Notes under the pieces: generated by a model
The model's database searches: none
Told to the model about the DNA's origin: nothing
What the model saw: the letters and a program-made list of their open reading frames with translations, nothing else
Shown: in pieces, positions 63,375 to 64,000 of the stretch
Layout of the letters: each line of letters starts with the position of its first letter
How positions within the stretch are numbered: the stretch's first letter is position 1
Program-made: the position numbers and the translations under genes
DNA from: Acetomicrobium hydrogeniformans
GTDB lineage: Bacteria > Synergistota > Synergistia > Synergistales > JAFGMB01
Reading direction: 5' to 3'
Length of the DNA stretch: 64,000 nucleotides
NCBI GenBank assembly: GCA_016841745.1
Contig: JAENYO010000004.1
Coordinates: forward strand, 208,026-272,025

Positions 63375-64000
63375 ATGTTCGGTAAAGCAGGAGAGTGTCT
63401 TAAGGGAATCGACCCGGCCATATTTGAAGTGATCAGTGAAGAACTGGAGAGAGAAAGACACGGGATAGAGCTTATAGCATCGGAGAATGTGGTGACCCCG
63501 GCGGTCCTGGCGGCTATGGGTTCAGTTCTTACCAATAAATATGCAGAAGGCTATCCTCACAAGAGATATTACGGAGGCTGCCAAGTAGTTGATAAGGCCG
63601 AAGATCTTGCCCGGGACAGAGCGAAGGAGCTTTTCGGCTGTGACCATGTCAATGTGCAGCCCCATTCGGGTTCTCAGGCAAACATGGCCGTCTATTTTTC
63701 AGTACTGAAACCTGGGGATACACTACTGGCAATGAATCTTTCCCACGGCGGCCATCTCACCCACGGCAGCCCCGTTAATTTTTCGGGCCAGCTTTACAAC
63801 ATAGTGCCTTACGGAGTTAGCCATGAAACAGAGACCATAGATTTTGAAGAAGTCGAGCGTCTGGCTCTTGAGCATAAACCCAAGATGATCGTCTGCGGTG
63901 CCAGTGCCTATCCCCGGGAGATTGACGCGCAAAAGTTCAGGGAGATAGCGGACAAGGTAGGAGCCTGTTTAATGTTCGACATAGCCCATATAGCAGGGCT
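63375..64000 (+). CDS. glyA: Serine hydroxymethyltransferase, partial at window end
   Basis: ATG 63375 follows AAGGTGG by 7 bases and the frame is open to the window edge (about 208 codons). [79 protein letters not shown] and [10 protein letters not shown] are all SHMT hallmarks. It converts serine and glycine with a one-carbon folate. The PLP Lys lies beyond the window. It follows thrC by 36 bp, so the operon could yield glycine and one-carbon units. Confidence 0.96.
   Translation, partial: MFGKAGECLKGIDPAIFEVISEELERERHGIELIASENVVTPAVLAAMGSVLTNKYAEGYPHKRYYGGCQVVDKAEDLARDRAKELFGCDHVNVQPHSGSQANMAVYFSVLKPGDTLLAMNLSHGGHLTHGSPVNFSGQLYNIVPYGVSHETETIDFEEVERLALEHKPKMIVCGASAYPREIDAQKFREIADKVGACLMFDIAHIAG

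Overview
The window looks like chromosomal DNA of an anaerobic, amino-acid-fermenting bacterium. GC content is moderate, judged by eye only. TTG and GTG starts behind strong Shine-Dalgarno sites are common, and intrinsic terminators are strong. Signs of this lifestyle include a TAXI-type TRAP transporter, two M20 hydrolases of the YgeY type next to threonine synthase and glyA, an NapH-like iron-sulfur protein, rubrerythrin, flavodoxin, flavin reductase and an acyl-ACP thioesterase. Synergistota is my best guess, with moderate confidence. No rRNA, tRNA, CRISPR array, insertion sequence or phage gene was recognised.

Layout. 0.2-4 kb: exported PDZ protein, a divergent MoaD/ThiS-like and ThiF-like pair, an FxLYD membrane protein, rhodanese and cupin genes. 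4.2-5.9 kb: a c-di-GMP-I riboswitch with a terminator ahead of an exported acidic/Gly-Lys-tailed protein, then an exported basic protein. 5.9-12.9 kb: two GerW-like proteins, an AMP-forming acyl ligase facing an acyl-ACP thioesterase, a PH-like membrane protein, an NapH-like protein and a class III aminotransferase. 13-19 kb: a YkvI-like transporter, a free-standing 30-codon gene, a HerA-like ATPase pseudogene and a dolichol-kinase-like membrane protein. 19-29 kb: class I aldolase, exported MsrB, DUF547, copZ-copA, a REC-PAS-HD-GYP protein, a DnaJ-like chaperone and a cupin. 29-37 kb: a multi-PAS HD-GYP gene cut by a stop codon, MFS, proA, proB and a lone glycine-betaine-type binding protein. 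37-42 kb: small membrane proteins, alaE, a second c-di-GMP-I riboswitch with no gene behind it, a SHOCT protein and an AEC-transporter remnant. 42-51 kb: MBL hydrolase, flavodoxin, M20 amidohydrolase, rubrerythrin, trkA-trkH, Hsp20 and flavin reductase. 51-64 kb: TAXI TRAP transporter, pepF, hflK-hflC, and a LysR gene divergent from ygeY-ygeY-thrC-glyA; glyA runs off the window.

How the parts fit. Four c-di-GMP-related elements lie within 40 kb: two riboswitches and two HD-GYP proteins, one with a Tyr-Glu pair in place of His-Asp and one interrupted by TGA. proBA, the betaine-type binding protein and TrkAH suggest osmotic adaptation. MsrB, rubrerythrin, flavodoxin and flavin reductase suggest oxygen and redox defence. 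The LysR-ygeY1-ygeY2-thrC-glyA unit looks like a regulated amino-acid or purine-linked catabolic operon. Its first M20 copy has lost both a metal ligand and the general-base glutamate, while the second keeps both.

The most unusual items are the pseudoenzyme/enzyme M20 pair, the promoter-30-codon ORF-terminator unit at 14.3-14.5 kb, the orphan riboswitch at 40.6 kb, the riboswitch-controlled exported pair at 4.2-5.8 kb, and a 53-bp imperfect palindrome upstream of hsp20.
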